In this document: in pieces, positions 1 through 9,500 of the stretch | How the letters are laid out: each line of letters starts with the position of its first letter | Position numbering within the stretch: the first letter of the stretch is position 1 | Assembly: GCF_024600715.1 (NCBI RefSeq) | Contig: NZ_CP102332.1 | Span: forward strand, 5,208,001-5,272,000 | From: Streptomyces changanensis | GTDB taxonomy: Bacteria; Actinomycetota; Actinomycetes; Streptomycetales; Streptomycetaceae | Direction: 5' to 3' | Length of the DNA stretch: 64,000 bases | The notes under the pieces: generated by a model | Told to the model about the DNA's origin: nothing | The model's database searches: none | The model's input: only the letters and a program-made list of their open reading frames with translations | Position numbers and translations under genes: made by a program

Positions 1-719
1 CCGAAGGAGGGGAGGGAGAGCCAGGCGACGTTGCGGGACTGGTCGGTGGTGTCGAAGCGGCGGCGGCCGAAGACGTGCCCGACGGAGTTGACCGCGTAGG
101 TCATGTGGTTGATCAGGAAGATGCGGACCAGGCCGCCCCAGAGCATGCCGGTCAGGCCGGCTCGCCAGTCGCCGCCGGTGAGGGCGTAGGCGAGGAGGCC
201 GGGCAGCACGACACCGGCGGCGGTGACCAGCAGGAGGTGCTCGCTGAGCCAGCGCAGCGGCTTCTCGCGCACCAGGTCCGGGCAGTAGCGCATCGGGTCG
301 GAGGTGAGGTTGACGTCGAAGAGCCAGCCGAGGTGGGCGTGCCAGAGACCGGCCATCGTGCCCTTGAAGCCGGGCTCGAAGTCCAGGTGGGGGCTGTGCG
401 GGTCACCGGGCTTGTCGGCGACGCGGTGGTGCTTGCGGTGGTGGGCCGCCCAGATCAGCGGCGGACCCTGGCCGGCCATCACCCCGGCGGTGGCCAGGGC
501 GACGCGGATGGGCTTGTACGTCTCGAACGAGCGGTGGGTGAGCATCCGGTGGTAGCCGGTCGAGATGCCGAAGCCGGAGACCGCGTACATGAGGACGAGG
601 ACCACCACGTCCGACCAGCCGAAGATCTCGTTCCACAGCAGGGCCATGGCGCCGGCCACCGCGATCAGCGGTATCAGCGACGCCCCGAGGATGAACCACC
701 GGTGTTTTCTGCCGTCCAT
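1..719 (-). CDS. Membrane fatty acid desaturase, C-terminus cut by window edge
   Basis: An open frame runs from ATG at 719 off the left edge (239 residues visible, no stop). It has hydrophobic segments and the first two His boxes of acyl-CoA/acyl-lipid desaturases: HRMLTH near residue 60 and HHRKHH near residue 93. The DKPGDPHSPH stretch that normally follows box 2 is present. The third HNxHH box would lie beyond the edge. Family members are di-iron membrane enzymes that put a double bond into a fatty acyl chain using O2 and electrons from ferredoxin or NADPH. The start overlaps the 3' end of the upstream SDR gene by 46 nt, so it is probably the next cistron of the leftward biosynthetic operon. 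It may desaturate the PKS product or its fatty starter; the substrate is unknown. Confidence 0.85.
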   Translation of the reverse strand, partial: MDGRKHRWFILGASLIPLIAVAGAMALLWNEIFGWSDVVVLVLMYAVSGFGISTGYHRMLTHRSFETYKPIRVALATAGVMAGQGPPLIWAAHHRKHHRVADKPGDPHSPHLDFEPGFKGTMAGLWHAHLGWLFDVNLTSDPMRYCPDLVREKPLRWLSEHLLLVTAAGVVLPGLLAYALTGGDWRAGLTGMLWGGLVRIFLINHMTYAVNSVGHVFGRRRFDTTDQSRNVAWLSLPSF

Positions 720-1672
720 TGTCCTGTGCCTCTCACATGCGGGAGTCGGGAGTCGGGAGTGCCGGCCGGCGGGCGGGTGCGGGAGCCGGTCCGCGCGGTG
801 CGGAAGACGGGCAGCACCACGGCGCGCAGCACGGGGAAGAGCAGGGCGCGCGGCGTGTGGCGGCCCGCGAGGTACTGGGCCTTGGCGACCGGGCCCGGGA
901 CCACCACGCGGCGTCCCCGTGCCAGGCCGCGCAGGCCCGCCTCGGCGACGCGCTCGGGCGTCAGCCACGCCAGGAACCGCCGCTCCTGGAGCCGTGCCAT
1001 GCCGCCCACCGCGTAGAAGCCGGTGCGGACGGGGCCCGGGGCGAGCAGGGTGCAGCGCACCCCGCTGCCGCGCAGTTCGACGTGGAGCGACTCGGCGAAG
1101 GCGTTGGCGAACGCCTTGCCGGCCGCGTAGGTGGCCGCGGTCGGTACGGGCTGGCAGCCGGCGGTGGAGCCGGTGATCAGGATCCCGCCGCGCCGCCGCG
1201 CCAGCATGCCCGGGAGCAGGGCCTGCGTCAGCGCGTGCAGCGCGACGACGTTGACCTGGACCTGGGCGCTCTCCTGGGCGGGGTCGTTCTCGTGGAACGG
1301 CCCGCAGGTCGGGAAGCCCGCGTTGGCGCAGAGCACGGAGACCGGCTGCCCGCCCAGTTCCGCCACGAGCGTCCGACGCGCGGCCGGGTCCGCGAGGTCG
1401 CAGGTCCGTACGCGCACGGGTACGCCGTGCCGGCCGCGCAGTTCCCCGGCGAGCCGTTCGAGGGCGTCGGTGGAGCGGGCGACGAGCCACAGCCCGTACC
1501 CGCGTGCGGCCAGGCCCCGGGCGAGGTGCTCGCCGATGCCGGAGGAGGCGCCGGTGACCACCGCCCAGTCGACCGGGGCGCCCGCGCCGCCGTCCGCGCT
1601 CCCGGGGCCCGTGTCCCCGCTCGCGCCGCCACCCGGGCCGCCGCTCGGTTCGCGGTTCGCGCCGCCGCTCAC
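674..1672 (-). CDS. Short-chain dehydrogenase/reductase (SDR), classical type
   Basis: A 332-residue NAD(P)-dependent oxidoreductase. The start is GTG at 1672, which shares GTGA with the stop of the upstream oxidoreductase gene, so the two are translationally coupled. After a Gly/Ser/Ala-rich leader of about 40 residues it shows the cofactor motif TGASSGIG, the NAG motif, the catalytic Ser (ITGSTAG) and YAAGK (Tyr and Lys of the YxxxK pair). The C-terminal 60-70 residues past the Rossmann core are hydrophobic then Arg/Pro-rich, longer than a minimal SDR and reminiscent of membrane-associated lipid SDRs. It probably interconverts a ketone and alcohol on a lipid-like intermediate. Its place between an FAD oxidase and a desaturase gene supports a tailoring role. 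Confidence 0.85.
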   Translation of the reverse strand: MSGGANREPSGGPGGGASGDTGPGSADGGAGAPVDWAVVTGASSGIGEHLARGLAARGYGLWLVARSTDALERLAGELRGRHGVPVRVRTCDLADPAARRTLVAELGGQPVSVLCANAGFPTCGPFHENDPAQESAQVQVNVVALHALTQALLPGMLARRRGGILITGSTAGCQPVPTAATYAAGKAFANAFAESLHVELRGSGVRCTLLAPGPVRTGFYAVGGMARLQERRFLAWLTPERVAEAGLRGLARGRRVVVPGPVAKAQYLAGRHTPRALLFPVLRAVVLPVFRTARTGSRTRPPAGTPDSRLPHVRGTGQWTAENTGGSSSGRR

Positions 1673-3030
1673 GCCGCCGCCCGCGCGGGCGCCGAGGGGG
1701 AGGTGAGGTGCGCGGCGAGCCGGCCCGCCGCGGCGCGGCCCGTCCGGGCGCACGCCTCGATGGACACGCCCTGGATGTAGTCGCCCGCGAGCTCCAGGCC
1801 GGGCACGTCCGCGACGCCCTCCCGGACCTCGGCGAGGAAGTCGGCGTGGTAGGGGAGGTAGCCGCTGTAGGCCGCGTCCCAGTGCTTGACCAGGAGGTTG
1901 ACGCGCTCGGCGCGCGGTGCCCCCAGGTACCTCACGAGGCGCTCCTCGGTCTCCCCGGTCAGCCGGTCGATGTTCTCCGGGCTGAGGTCGGTCAGGCGCC
2001 CCTCGCGGCCGCTGTAGGTGTAGCGGACGATGTGCCGCTCCTCCATGCCGTACGAACCGGCGTTGCTGCACGGCCCGTCGTCCATGGCGAGCGCGCGCAC
2101 GTCCGGGCCGAAGACGGGCCGGTCGTACTCGACGAGGACCACGGTGGACGGGAAGTACCGCACGTCCGACAGCCGCCGGGCGAGCGCGGGCCGCGCGGAG
2201 CGGACGATCCCGGCGGTCGCGTGGGCCGGGGTGGCCAGCACCACGCCGTCGTAGTCGCTGGTCCGCGCGGGCGCCCCGCCCTCGGAGACGCGCAGCCCCG
2301 TGACCCTCCCGTCGCGGACCACCAGGTCCTCCACGGTGGCGCCGAGCCGTACCGGGACCCGCTTGGCGAACGCGTCCAGTACGGGCTGGATGCCGCCGCT
2401 CAGCTGGTCGTAGTGGTCCATCAGCATGGCCAGGTTGGTGCCGAACGTGCCGGGGTGGACCTCGTCGGGCTCCGCCCCGTTGTTGCGGATGACCATGGGC
2501 CGCACCAGCGTGTCCGTCATCTCGCGCCCGAAGAACGAGCTGAGCGGGGAGTGGTCGTGGCGCCGCGAGACGCCGCTGAAGTAGCGCGAGCCGAGGAAGC
2601 GGTTGCGGTCGTCGGCGCGGATCCGCGCCGCCATCGCCGCCATCCGCGCGACGTCGCGGGCCGAGCCCATCCGCCGGATGTTCCTCAGCGTCCGGCCCCG
2701 CCGCTCGCTGTCGAGGGTGAGGACCTCGCCGTCCTTGATGCGGGAGGCGTTGTAGCCGAAGGACTCATACGCGTCCGCGCCGAGCTCCGAGGTGAACCAG
2801 CGGAACGTGTGGTAGCGGCGGCCGATGTTCTTCCCGCCCGTCATGACCTGCCGGTCGCCGAGCTTGTCGAGGCCGAAGCGGCCGCCGAGTATCCCGGCCG
2901 CCTCGATGAGCTCGACGTCGTATCCGAGGAGGTCGAGGCGGAGCGCCGCGGTGAGGCCGGAGACGCCCGCCCCCACCACCGCCACGCGCCGCCGGTCCCC
3001 TGCGCTGTCACCCGTGTGTGTCACTGCCAT
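1669..3030 (-). CDS. FAD-dependent amine-oxidase/phytoene-desaturase-like oxidoreductase
   Basis: A 453-residue flavoprotein. ATG at 3030 is chosen because AGGAGT lies 8 nt upstream and the preceding gene ends only 12 nt before. The N-terminal dinucleotide-binding fold carries VAVVGAGVSGLTAALRL followed by an acidic residue and the GGRF motif of the amine oxidase/protoporphyrinogen oxidase/carotenoid desaturase superfamily. Near the C-terminus, GDYIQGVSIEACARTGRAA is the second FAD-contact motif. Superfamily members dehydrogenate amines or C-C bonds; the substrate here is unclear. It overlaps the downstream SDR gene by 4 nt and follows the AfsA-like gene, so it belongs to the same operon. A role in introducing unsaturation into a polyketide or fatty chain is an inference. 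Confidence 0.8.
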   Translation of the reverse strand: MAVTHTGDSAGDRRRVAVVGAGVSGLTAALRLDLLGYDVELIEAAGILGGRFGLDKLGDRQVMTGGKNIGRRYHTFRWFTSELGADAYESFGYNASRIKDGEVLTLDSERRGRTLRNIRRMGSARDVARMAAMAARIRADDRNRFLGSRYFSGVSRRHDHSPLSSFFGREMTDTLVRPMVIRNNGAEPDEVHPGTFGTNLAMLMDHYDQLSGGIQPVLDAFAKRVPVRLGATVEDLVVRDGRVTGLRVSEGGAPARTSDYDGVVLATPAHATAGIVRSARPALARRLSDVRYFPSTVVLVEYDRPVFGPDVRALAMDDGPCSNAGSYGMEERHIVRYTYSGREGRLTDLSPENIDRLTGETEERLVRYLGAPRAERVNLLVKHWDAAYSGYLPYHADFLAEVREGVADVPGLELAGDYIQGVSIEACARTGRAAAGRLAAHLTSPSAPARAAA

Positions 3031-3041
3031 GGCTCGGACTC

Positions 3042-4091
3042 CTACGCTCGCGCGGTCGATCGGGGACGCGGTGCCGCGTCGGGAAGCAGGTCGATGCGGC
3101 CCTCGACGACCGGTCTGCCGAACTGCCGCAGGACCACGGACACCGGGACGCGGCCGTCCGCTGCGGGGGCGCCGACCTCCGCCTCGTGGACCAGGTCGGC
3201 CTCGAACTCGGCGAAGTCCAGGAAGGCCGCCTCGCAGCCGACGGTGAGGGCGTCCGGGGCGGCCGGCACCCCGGCCCGGCCGGCCGCGGCCAGGGCGGCC
3301 TGGCGCATGCCCTCGACCATCAGGGGCCCCGGCACGTGGTCGTACTCGTGGTCGAAGAAGGCCGGGTGGTGCGGGTCCGCCGTCAGCAGGCAGCGGAACG
3401 CGCCCCCGCCGGACCCGGCGTCCGGCCACGCCCCCCGTTCCGGCAGGCCGACGACGACGTTCCGCGGGTTCTCACGCCCCACCAGGCCGGCGTCGAGCCG
3501 CCGTGCCGGGGTCGGGCGGGCCTCGGCCACGGGCTTCCGCCCTCGCTGGAAGGCCCGGAACACGTCGTAGTCCTCCTGCGACATGAAGGCGAGGACCGCG
3601 TTCAGGGTCATCGCCGGGCGCCCGCCGACCTCCATCACGCCGTCGAGCACCATGCCCACCACGTCGGAGCCCTTGCCCTGGCGCTCGGCGACCCGGTAGT
3701 GCACGTACCCCTGCAGCGCCGACGTGCCGTCGTGGGCGTACGCCTGGGGGTCCGTCACCCGCAGCGAGATCCGCTGGAGGCTGAAGGGCAGCCCGACCGG
3801 CACCCCGACGTGGCGGTGCAGCAGCACGAAGATGGACTGCCGCGCCGCCTCCGCGGACGCCAGCGGGTCATGGAAGCCCGCCCTCCGGTCCGACCACAGG
3901 CTGTGGGCGCGCGGGATCTGGAAGGAGAGGTGGAAGTCGTCGTCGGACCCCTGCGCGGAGTCGGTGACGAACACCTCGCCGACCTGCCTGCGGTGGGCGA
4001 GGGCGCGCGGCACCGTCCGCTCGAAGCCCAGGTCGATGCCCGGGGGCGGCAGGTGGCCGCGCGCGGCGGTGTGCGGGTACGTGCTGGTCAT
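3042..4091 (-). CDS. AfsA/ScbA-like double-hotdog enzyme (butenolide/butyrolactone formation)
   Basis: A 349-residue protein with two hotdog repeats of the A-factor biosynthesis (AfsA) family. The first half includes the segment with VFVTDSAQGSDDDFHLSFQ and the second includes HHPAFFDHEYDHVPGPLMVEGMRQA (quoted in part as DHVPGPLMVEGMRQA), the characteristic acidic/His cluster and PGxxxxEGMRQA signature. AfsA condenses a beta-ketoacyl-ACP with dihydroxyacetone phosphate, and MmyD of methylenomycin biosynthesis does the same with a sugar alcohol, giving a butenolide. Its gene shares ATGA with the monooxygenase gene upstream. Its position inside a PKS operon, without an adjacent butyrolactone-receptor gene, argues for a structural biosynthetic role rather than a signalling one, though a signal cannot be excluded. 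Confidence 0.85.
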   Translation of the reverse strand: MTSTYPHTAARGHLPPPGIDLGFERTVPRALAHRRQVGEVFVTDSAQGSDDDFHLSFQIPRAHSLWSDRRAGFHDPLASAEAARQSIFVLLHRHVGVPVGLPFSLQRISLRVTDPQAYAHDGTSALQGYVHYRVAERQGKGSDVVGMVLDGVMEVGGRPAMTLNAVLAFMSQEDYDVFRAFQRGRKPVAEARPTPARRLDAGLVGRENPRNVVVGLPERGAWPDAGSGGGAFRCLLTADPHHPAFFDHEYDHVPGPLMVEGMRQAALAAAGRAGVPAAPDALTVGCEAAFLDFAEFEADLVHEAEVGAPAADGRVPVSVVLRQFGRPVVEGRIDLLPDAAPRPRSTARA

Positions 4092-5494
4092 CGGCTCAGC
4101 TCCGGTTCGGACGTGTCCTGCAGTACGGGGCGCGGCGCCAGGCCGCTCTGGAAGACGGGCCGGCGCATCGCGTTCCTGCGCCGGAGCTCGGTGGTCGCGA
4201 GCCGCCGCAGCTCGCCGAGGGCTGCGCGGCGCCGGCCGGGGGCGCCCAGCAGCTGCCCGCCCGTCGCGCCGAGCACCCGCGCCGGGGTGAGGACCTCCAG
4301 GACGGAGGCCCGGTGGCTCAGCAGGTTCAGGACGCCGTCGACCCGGCCGCGCGCGTGCAGTGCGCGCACGACCCGCGGGACGACGCCCGCGATGGGGCCG
4401 GCCACGCCCAGGTCCGCCGCCAGGCCGTAGTACTCGGCGTACGTACGGTCCCGCCAGCGGCCGAACTCCGTGACGGCGCGGTCGAGCCGGACGCCCGACC
4501 CGATGGCGTCACCGACCGCGTCGGCGAGCCGTTCCGCCTGGTGGAAGGCGTCGCCGATGCCGCGCCCGCCCGCCGGGTCCTTGAAGTGCCCGGCGTCACC
4601 GAGCAGCACCCAGCCGGCGCCCGCCGCCTCGCGGAAGTAGCCGAAGAAGCGCCGGATGCCGTAGATCCTGCTCGCCCGGGTGGCGCCCGCGAGGGCCTCG
4701 GCGATCGGCGCGCAGCGCAGCGCGTGGGCGCGCAGGGAACCGTCGAGGTCGGCGCGGAAGCTCTCCCGCTCGTGCCGCTGCGGGGAGACGCCCACGATGT
4801 ACAGGCCGTTGTCGGCGGGGCCGCCCAGCATGTGCCGGTCGCCCCAGCGGTGGAAGACGAACGTCGGCCGCGGACCGGTGTCCGCGCCCTCGAAGTACGT
4901 CCAGTAGTAGCTGCGTTCGCCGGGACTCACGTGGTACATGCGCGACCCGCACGCCTCGGCGACCTTCGAGTTCCGTCCGTCCGCGCCGACCACCAGGCGG
5001 GCCCGCAGCCGCGCCTCGACGCCGCCCGCCACCGCCCGGACCCCCGTGACCCGCCCGCCCTCACGGATCACCCCGACGACCCGGGTGCCCAGCCGCACCT
5101 CGGCGCCGGACGCGCGGGCCGCGTCCACCAGGACCGGGTCGAGGACCTCGCGGCGTACGCAGGCCGCGCCGCCCACGTCACCGGGCTCCTGCGGGAACGC
5201 CTCCCGGCAGCGGAACCCCTCCAGGCGCATGTCGACGTGGCTCATGGTGGTGACCCCGGCCGCGCGCAGCCGCTCCATCACACCGAGGCGGTTCAGGAAC
5301 GCCAGGGAGTCGGCCTGCAGGATGTTCGAGGAGAGCGTCGAACGGATCTCGGTGGCCTGGTCGAGCACGGCGACCCGCAGGCCGCGGCGCGCGAGGAGCG
5401 CGCCGAGCGTGGCCCCGGCGCAGCGCGCGCCGACGACGACGACGTCGTACTCCGTGGTCGCGGGCTGCCCGGGCGCCCCGGTCGGCCCGCTCAC
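4088..5494 (-). CDS. FAD-dependent monooxygenase / geranylgeranyl-reductase-like flavoprotein
   Basis: A 468-residue group A-type flavoprotein. GTG at 5494 overlaps the stop of the KAS III-like gene in GTGA. It shows the Rossmann motif VVVGARCAGATLGALL, a variant of GxGxxG in which Cys replaces a Gly-adjacent residue as in many geranylgeranyl reductase-like proteins. The mid-domain DG-type motif (VVGADGRNS) and the C-terminal FAD motif GDAGHFKDPAGGRGIGDA are both present. Family members hydroxylate, epoxidise or reduce hydrophobic substrates. The C-terminal 90 residues are helical and basic. In the cluster it could oxidise the butenolide or polyketide chain; methylenomycin clusters also pair an AfsA-like enzyme with a flavin monooxygenase. 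The reaction is not deducible from sequence alone. Confidence 0.8.
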   Translation of the reverse strand: MSGPTGAPGQPATTEYDVVVVGARCAGATLGALLARRGLRVAVLDQATEIRSTLSSNILQADSLAFLNRLGVMERLRAAGVTTMSHVDMRLEGFRCREAFPQEPGDVGGAACVRREVLDPVLVDAARASGAEVRLGTRVVGVIREGGRVTGVRAVAGGVEARLRARLVVGADGRNSKVAEACGSRMYHVSPGERSYYWTYFEGADTGPRPTFVFHRWGDRHMLGGPADNGLYIVGVSPQRHERESFRADLDGSLRAHALRCAPIAEALAGATRASRIYGIRRFFGYFREAAGAGWVLLGDAGHFKDPAGGRGIGDAFHQAERLADAVGDAIGSGVRLDRAVTEFGRWRDRTYAEYYGLAADLGVAGPIAGVVPRVVRALHARGRVDGVLNLLSHRASVLEVLTPARVLGATGGQLLGAPGRRRAALGELRRLATTELRRRNAMRRPVFQSGLAPRPVLQDTSEPELSR

Positions 5495-6507
5495 GAGGCG
5501 CCGTTCCAGCGCACCGCCGCGGCGGCCGCGAAGTCACCGGCGTGCGCGAACCCCGACATCACCACGAGGTCGCCGTCGCGCAGCTCACCGGCGCGGGCCG
5601 CCCGGTCGAGGGTGACGGGCACGGCGGCCCCGTACAGGTTCCCGTAGCGGTCGAAGGTGTCCAGGTGCCGTGCGGCGTCCAGCTTCAGGGCCTGGCGCCA
5701 GTTCTGCAGGAAGATCCGGTTCGGCTGGTTGGTGACGAGCACGTCGATGTCGGACGGCTGCTCCCCGAGGTCCGCGCACAGCTCCCCGACGAGCTCGGGC
5801 ACGAGGGTGTTGCCGCGCTGGAGGATCTCCGCCGCCTTGCCGGGGTCGAAGGCGATGTCCATCTGGCCCTCGCCCGGCTCCCAGTACCTGCGCCCGTCCG
5901 GGGTCTTGATGCCGAGGTCCACGGAGTGCGCGGGGACGCTGCGGGTCCGTATCCCGAGGAGCGGCGAGCCCGCGCCGGTCTCCAGGTAGGCCACGCCGCA
6001 GCCGTCGCCGGGGATCGGCGCGTGCGACCGCTTGCGCACCTCGGACTGGGCGAACATCCGCCCCGCGGTGTTCTGCACGTTGGCGACCAGCGCGGTGCGC
6101 GCCGCTCCGTCGGCCATGATCTTCCGAGCCAGCGCGAGCATGTAGGGGAAGGAGGCGCAGCCGCCGTTGTGCAGGTCCACGATCCACTCGGGGTCGATGC
6201 CGAGGGCGTGCGCCGCCTGGGCGCCGACGCCCATGAACGGCTCGTCCGGCAGCAGCACGTTCGTCAGCAGCACGTCGACCCGGCCGGCGGGGCCCCTGCC
6301 GAGGCGCTCGAAGAGCGGCCGGGCCGCCGCGGCGATCATGTCGGCGGCCCGTTCGCCGGGGGCGACGTGGTGCCGGGTCGGGGGCACGCGGAACAGCGGG
6401 GTGTGGGCGAGCGGGTCCACCGGGGCGTCCTCGTCCAGGAAGAACTCGGGCCCCACGACGTTCTCGGGCAGGTAGCTCCCGAAGTCGACTATGCCGACCG
6501 GCTGCAT
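5491..6507 (-). CDS. KAS III-like condensing enzyme/acyltransferase lacking the catalytic His
   Basis: A 338-residue thiolase-fold protein related to FabH. ATG at 6507 is chosen because AAAGGA lies 6 nt upstream; it overlaps the PKS gene by 19 nt. An in-frame ATG at 6528 has no comparable site. The nucleophilic Cys is in [12 protein letters not shown]. The FabH motif HQANxR reads TNQPNRIF, so the catalytic His is replaced by Asn, while the later Asn survives in [11 protein letters not shown]. Decarboxylative FabH enzymes use Cys-His-Asn, so this one may transfer or condense acyl groups without decarboxylation, or act on an unusual substrate. Gene order PKS-KAS III-monooxygenase-AfsA suggests it works on the PKS product. 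The cluster also encodes a second, canonical KAS III (24704-25681). Confidence 0.8.
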   Translation of the reverse strand: MQPVGIVDFGSYLPENVVGPEFFLDEDAPVDPLAHTPLFRVPPTRHHVAPGERAADMIAAAARPLFERLGRGPAGRVDVLLTNVLLPDEPFMGVGAQAAHALGIDPEWIVDLHNGGCASFPYMLALARKIMADGAARTALVANVQNTAGRMFAQSEVRKRSHAPIPGDGCGVAYLETGAGSPLLGIRTRSVPAHSVDLGIKTPDGRRYWEPGEGQMDIAFDPGKAAEILQRGNTLVPELVGELCADLGEQPSDIDVLVTNQPNRIFLQNWRQALKLDAARHLDTFDRYGNLYGAAVPVTLDRAARAGELRDGDLVVMSGFAHAGDFAAAAAVRWNGAS

Positions 6508-9500
6508 GACAGTTCCTTTCGAAGCCATTCCTCGACGGCGTGTGCCGTGTGAGCGGCGTGTTCCTCGAGGAGCGAGAAGTGGTCGCCGGTGACGGGCGCG
6601 ACGGTGTCCGCGGCCCGCCAGAGCCGCCAGTCGGCGCCGTCCGGCGCGTCGGGACCCCGCTCGGCGGTGAGGAGCAGCGCGGGCGCCGTCAGCGGGTCGG
6701 CCGTCCAGTCGTCGAACAGCCGCAGGTAGCCGCCCATGGCCGGCACGTCGTCGTCGAGGCCCGCGGGCGCGCCGTCCCGGGCGAGGACGCGGCCCATCGC
6801 CCAGGCGAACACCGCCTGCTGCTGGGCCGGTTCGGGCTCGTAGGTGTCGATCAGCACGACCCCTTCGACGCGGTGCCCGGCGCGCTCCAGCGACGCGGCG
6901 GCGGCGTGCGCGAGGACGCCGCCGATGGAGTGCCCCGCGAGGACCAGCGGGGCGCCGCCCGCGGTGTGCAGCGCGGCCGCGGCCAGGCTGTCGACCGCCG
7001 CCCGCCACGAGCCGGGCACCAGCGGTGAGGTGCCGAACCCGGGCAGGGTGAGCGCGGACATCCGCGGCCGGTGGGCGAATCCGGCGGCGAACCGCGCGAA
7101 CTGGTGCGGGCCCGAGCCGGCCAGGAAGGACGGCACGCACACGACGGCGGGCGCGGCGGGCCCGTCGGAGACGAGCACAGACTCCGGCGGTCCCTGGGGT
7201 CGGTCGGCGGCGGTGAAGGTGGGGAGGTCCGCCGCGGCGGCCCGCAGCAGCGGCACGGCGTCACCGAGTCGCCCGCGCCGGTGCAGGTCCCGCAGCAGGA
7301 CGGCGGGGCCGCCCCCGGCACCGGGTGCGCCGGGGGCGCCGGGAGGGCCGGGGTCACTGGGGGTGCGGGCGGCGTTCGGGGTGCTCGGGTGGCCGGAGGT
7401 GCCGGTGCCGCTCGGGAGGCCGGGCGCGTTCGGGGCGCTGGGTGCGGGCGTGGCGCCGGGGGCGGGCGTGGAGCTGGGTGGCGCTGCGGCGCCGGATGCG
7501 GGGACGGCCCTGGGCGGGGCTGCGGCGCCGGGGGCGGGTGCGGCGTCGAGTGCGGGTGTGGGTGTGGCGTCGGGTGTGGGCGTGACGCTCGGGTCGCTCG
7601 GGGTGAGCAGCGGGCGCAGGTGCTCCGCGAGGGCCGCCGGGGTGGGGTGGTCGACGAGGAGGGTGGCCGGCAGGGTCAGGCCGGTGACCGTGGCCAGGCG
7701 CCGCTGGAAGCGGACGGCGCCGAGCGAGTCGATGCCGAGCTCCGGCAGCGTCAGGTCGGGGTCGATCCGCGCGCCGTCCTCGTAGCCGAGGACGAGGGCC
7801 ATCTGGGTGCGGACCAGGCCGAGGACGTCCCGCTCCCCGCCCGCCCCCTCCGGCTCGCCCCGGTCCGCCCGCCCCGGCGCGTCACCACACGGCCGCCCCT
7901 GCCCGCCCGGTGCCGGAGCCGCCCCGTCCGCGGACGGCGCGGGGCTCGTGCCCCGTACGGTCTGCGGCACGTCGATCCAGTGGCGGCGCGCCTGGAAGGC
8001 GTACGTCGGGAGCGGCACCCGGCGGGCCGCGTCCCGGGGGAGGAGGGCCGCGAGGTCGCCGCACGCGCCGTGCGCGTGCAGCTCGGCGAGCGCGGCCATG
8101 AGCGCGGCGGGCTCGGGCGCGTGCCCGTCGAGGGCGGGGGCGACCACCGCGGCGTCCGGGTCGCGCAGGCACGGACGGGTCATCGCGGTCAGCACCCCGC
8201 TCGGCCCGAGCTCCAGGAACGCCGTCACGCCCGCGCCCTCCAGGCGGCGCACCCCGTCGTGGAAGCGGACGGGGCGCTCGGCGTGACGGACCCAGTACTC
8301 GGGCGTGGTCAGGTCGGTCGCCTCGGCGAAGTTCCCCGTCACGTCGGAGACGATCGGCACGGCCGGCGCGTGGTAGCTCAAGCTCCGCGCGACGGAAGCG
8401 AGTTCATCGAGCGCCGGCCGCATCAGAGGCGAGTGGAAGGCGTGGCTGACGCGCAGCCGGCGGGTGCGGCGGCCCCGCTCCCGCCACGCCCGCTGCCAGG
8501 CCGCGAGGGGCTCGGCGGCGCCGGACACGACGACCGAACGGGGCCCGTTCACGGCGGCCACGGCCAGCCGGTCGTCGCCGCGCAGGCTCCGCAGGACCTC
8601 GTCCTCCGTCGCCTCCACGGCGACCATCGCGCCGCCCTCCGGCAGGGCCTGCATCAGCCTGCCGCGCGCGGCGACCAGGGCGCTCGCGTCGGCCAGGGAC
8701 AGCACCCCGGCGACGTGCGCGGCGGACAGCTCGCCGATCGAGTGGCCCATCAGGAAGTCCGGGGTGAAGCCCCAGGACTCGACGAGCCGGTACAGGGCCA
8801 CCTCCAGCGCGAACAGCGCCGGCTGCGTCCAGCCCGTGCGGTGCAGCAGCTCCGCCTCGGGACTGCCCTCGGGGGCGTCCATCACCCGGCGCAGGGGAAG
8901 GTCCAGATGCCGGTCGAGCTCGGCGCGGGCCGCGTCCAGGGCGTCGGCGAAGACCGGGTGGGCGGCGGCGAGTCCACGGCCCGCGCCGGCCTGCTGCGAC
9001 CCCTGCCCGGAGAACAGGAACGCGGTCTTCCGCGCCCGTGCCGCCACCCCGAGGACGGCGTTGCCCGGCAGGTCCCCCGCGCCGAACGCCGCCAGCCCGG
9101 CGAGGAGTTCGGTACGGGTGGCGCCGGTGAGGACCGCCCGGTGGTCGAAGCGGGCGCGGGTGTGGGCGAGGGCGGCGCCGACCTGGAGGGGGGTGGCGTC
9201 GGGGCGTGCGGTGGTGAGGTGGGTGTGCAGGCGGCCGGCCTGGGCGCGCAGGGCGGTCGGCGTCCTGGCGGACAGCACCCACGGCACCACCGGCAGGGTC
9301 ACCGGCTCCGGCCCCTCCCCGGCCCCGGCGGGCGCGTCGGGCGGCGCCTCCTCGACCACGACGTGCGCGTTGCTGCCGCTGATGCCGAACGAGGACACCC
9401 CCGCCCGCCGGACCCGCTCGCCGCGCGGCCACGGGACGGCCTCGGTCAGCAGGGAGACGCCACCACCGGACCAGTCGGCCTTGGACGTGGGCCGGTCGAC

